This document shows positions 62,553-64,000 of a stretch of 64,000 nucleotides of DNA, one piece after another (the stretch's first letter is position 1; each line of letters opens with the position of its first letter). The notes under the pieces are model-generated. The model ran no database searches. It was not told where the DNA came from and saw only the letters and a list, made by a program, of their open reading frames with translations. The DNA comes from Poa pratensis (taxonomy: Eukaryota; Streptophyta; Magnoliopsida; Poales; Poaceae), in NCBI GenBank assembly GCA_947311845.1, contig CAMZMU010000020.1, positions 34,301,946-34,365,945 of the forward strand, written 5' to 3'. Made by a program: the position numbers and the translations under genes.

Positions 62553-64000
62553 GGTTTCTCTTCCGGTGGATCTTCATGGCTCATTGATAGTGGATGCTCA
62601 TCCCATATGACCGGAAGCAAAGAACTAGTAAAGGACTTATTGAAACAACTACTCTCATTCTCTCATGTCACCGTTGGCAACAATGCAAGACTCAAGGTAG
62701 TGGGAGTTGGTAAAGTGGTGATCACTCCGGAGTTATCCATTGAGAAGGTCCTCCTTGTTGAATCTCTTTCATACAATTTACTTTCCGTTGGTCAATTATG
62801 CAATGCCGGTTACACCGTTATTTTTAATAAATACCACGTGACCATCCTTTTCACTCAAACACTCAATGTCGCCTTTGTTGGATTTCGTGAAAACGGTTTG
62901 TATGTGGTTGATTTCTCAAAAGAGACCACTCAAATCGCTACATGTTTAATGGCTAAAGGCGACAAGGGGTGGCTTTGGCATCGCCGACTTGGCCATGTCG
63001 GTATGAGAAATTTACAAACTCTTGTAAAGGGTGGACACGTGGTAGGACTAACCGATGTTAATTTTTCCAAAGATCGTCCTTGTAGTGCTTGCATAGCCGG
63101 AAAGATGCATGAAAAGAATCACCCCAAGAAGACCATTATCTCCACTAAGAGGCCTTTGGAGCTCCTTCATATGGATCTCTTTGGGCCTCCCACATATGAT
63201 AGTCTTGGTGGCAAGAAATATTGTTTGGTGATTGTGGATGATTACTCAAGATATTGTTGGACTTTCTACATCAAGAAGAAGAGTGAAACTCAAAAGATAT
63301 TCATTGACTTTGCAACCCTAGTTCAACGCCAATATGACTCCAAGATTTTGGCAATTAGAAGTGACAATGGTACGGAGTTCAAGAATTACACTATGGATGA
63401 TTTCCTAAGTGGGGAGGGCATTCAACACCAATATTCCGCTGCATATACTCCCCAACAAAATGGTGTTGCCGAAAGGAAGAACCGCACTCTTATTGATATG
63501 GCAAGAACTATGATGGCCGAATTTAATTCCCCATACAACTTTTGGGCCGAAGCCATCAACACCGCTTGTCATTACTCAAACCGGCTCTTCTTCCGTCCTC
63601 TCAAGGACATGACACCATATGAACTCCTCACCGGTAAAAAGCCAAATGTATCTTACTTTCGAGTCTTTGGATGCAAATGCCATGTTTACATTAAAGGTTG
63701 CAAAATTGCTAAATTTGAATCTAGATCTTTTGATGGTATATTTGTTGGATATGCCGCAAAGTCTCATGCTTATAGGGTCTACAACATATCCACCGGGTGT
63801 GTTGAAGAATCTATGAACGTGGAGTTTGTCGAGGATAATGGCTCCCAAGCGGAGCATATTGATCATGATGATGTAGGTGATGATCCATCTCAAGCCATAA
63901 GAACTATGGGGATTGGAGAACTAATTCCTATTGAAGGACCCATTGATGATACTCAAGAAGAAGGAACAAGTTCTACTCAAGTTGAGCCATCCACCTCAAA
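62553..64000 (+). CDS. Copia pol, 5' part (protease, integrase), runs off window
   Basis: The open frame starts GFSSGGSSWLIDSGCSSHM (aspartic protease DSG) and continues with the pre-integrase motif LWHRRLGHVGMRNLQTL. The integrase core follows: LLHMDLFGP, SDNGTEFKN and QQNGVAERKNRTL give the D, D, E triad. It is uninterrupted to the window end. Reverse transcriptase and RNase H should follow beyond 64000. Pol is in the +1 frame relative to gag; a TAG at 62550-62552 closes the pol frame directly upstream, and TTATTGTAG/GG there resembles a splice acceptor. Confidence 0.9.

Overview
The window is nuclear DNA from a grass of the Triticeae (wheat, goatgrass, barley, rye group). The evidence is intron-containing monocot genes, Stowaway, Tourist-like and hAT MITEs with Triticeae-type termini, an Athila-type Gypsy LTR beginning TGATACGTC, and a Copia element of the Sirevirus type. 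Four host genes stand out. A SnRK2 kinase close to wheat PKABA1 lies at 17.1-21.2 kb (+), ribosomal protein eS6 at 31.0-32.9 kb (+), an F-box/JmjC protein like Arabidopsis JMJ21 at 34.3-41.9 kb (-), and plastid class II DAHP synthase at 45.0-48.8 kb (-). From memory, rice chromosome 7L carries SAPK2, RPS6 and a DAHP synthase close together, so this is probably a group 2 long-arm interval; that placement is inference.

Layout: 1-7.4 kb is LTR retrotransposon DNA (an LTR-like block ending GGGATATTACA, then a minus-strand Gypsy element). A Harbinger-like element sits at 8.0-8.6 kb and a decayed LINE with both ORFs at 9.1-15.4 kb, followed by a GC-rich non-LTR-like segment. The kinase gene follows. 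At 23-30.6 kb there is a nest of repeats with two solo LTRs of one lineage, each with an exact 5-bp target duplication. One interrupts a dispersed repeat whose empty copy is also in the window; the other interrupts a second LINE. The genes eS6, JMJ21 and DAHP synthase come next, with MITEs in their introns and spacers. At 49-58.3 kb there are two inverted SINE copies, two non-LTR insertions, a 1.3-kb ACTGAG-type degenerate array, a broken METTL18-like methyltransferase gene and a hAT MITE. The right end (58.7-64.0 kb) is the 5' LTR, primer site, gag and first part of pol of a Copia/Sirevirus-like element that leaves the window.

The most interesting signal is shared by the three Sirevirus-like LTRs. 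Just upstream of the same palindromic TATA core (GGGGTATAAATACCCC or its reverse) each carries a cluster of 13-mers of the form CCGG-N5-CCGG. Arms and position are kept, but the core differs and is largely homogenised within each LTR: AT-only cores (ATATT, AATAT, AAATT, ATTAT), AGTCT, or TACTA. This looks like a regulatory palindrome that changes specificity between subfamilies while its promoter architecture stays fixed.

A caution on quality: breaks in DAHP synthase exon 1, in LINE ORF1 and ORF2 and at the start of Copia gag are all consistent with single-base deletions at or next to short homopolymers, and none needs an insertion. A consensus artefact is therefore a live alternative to true mutation. 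All calls are by reading only; no database or alignment program was run.
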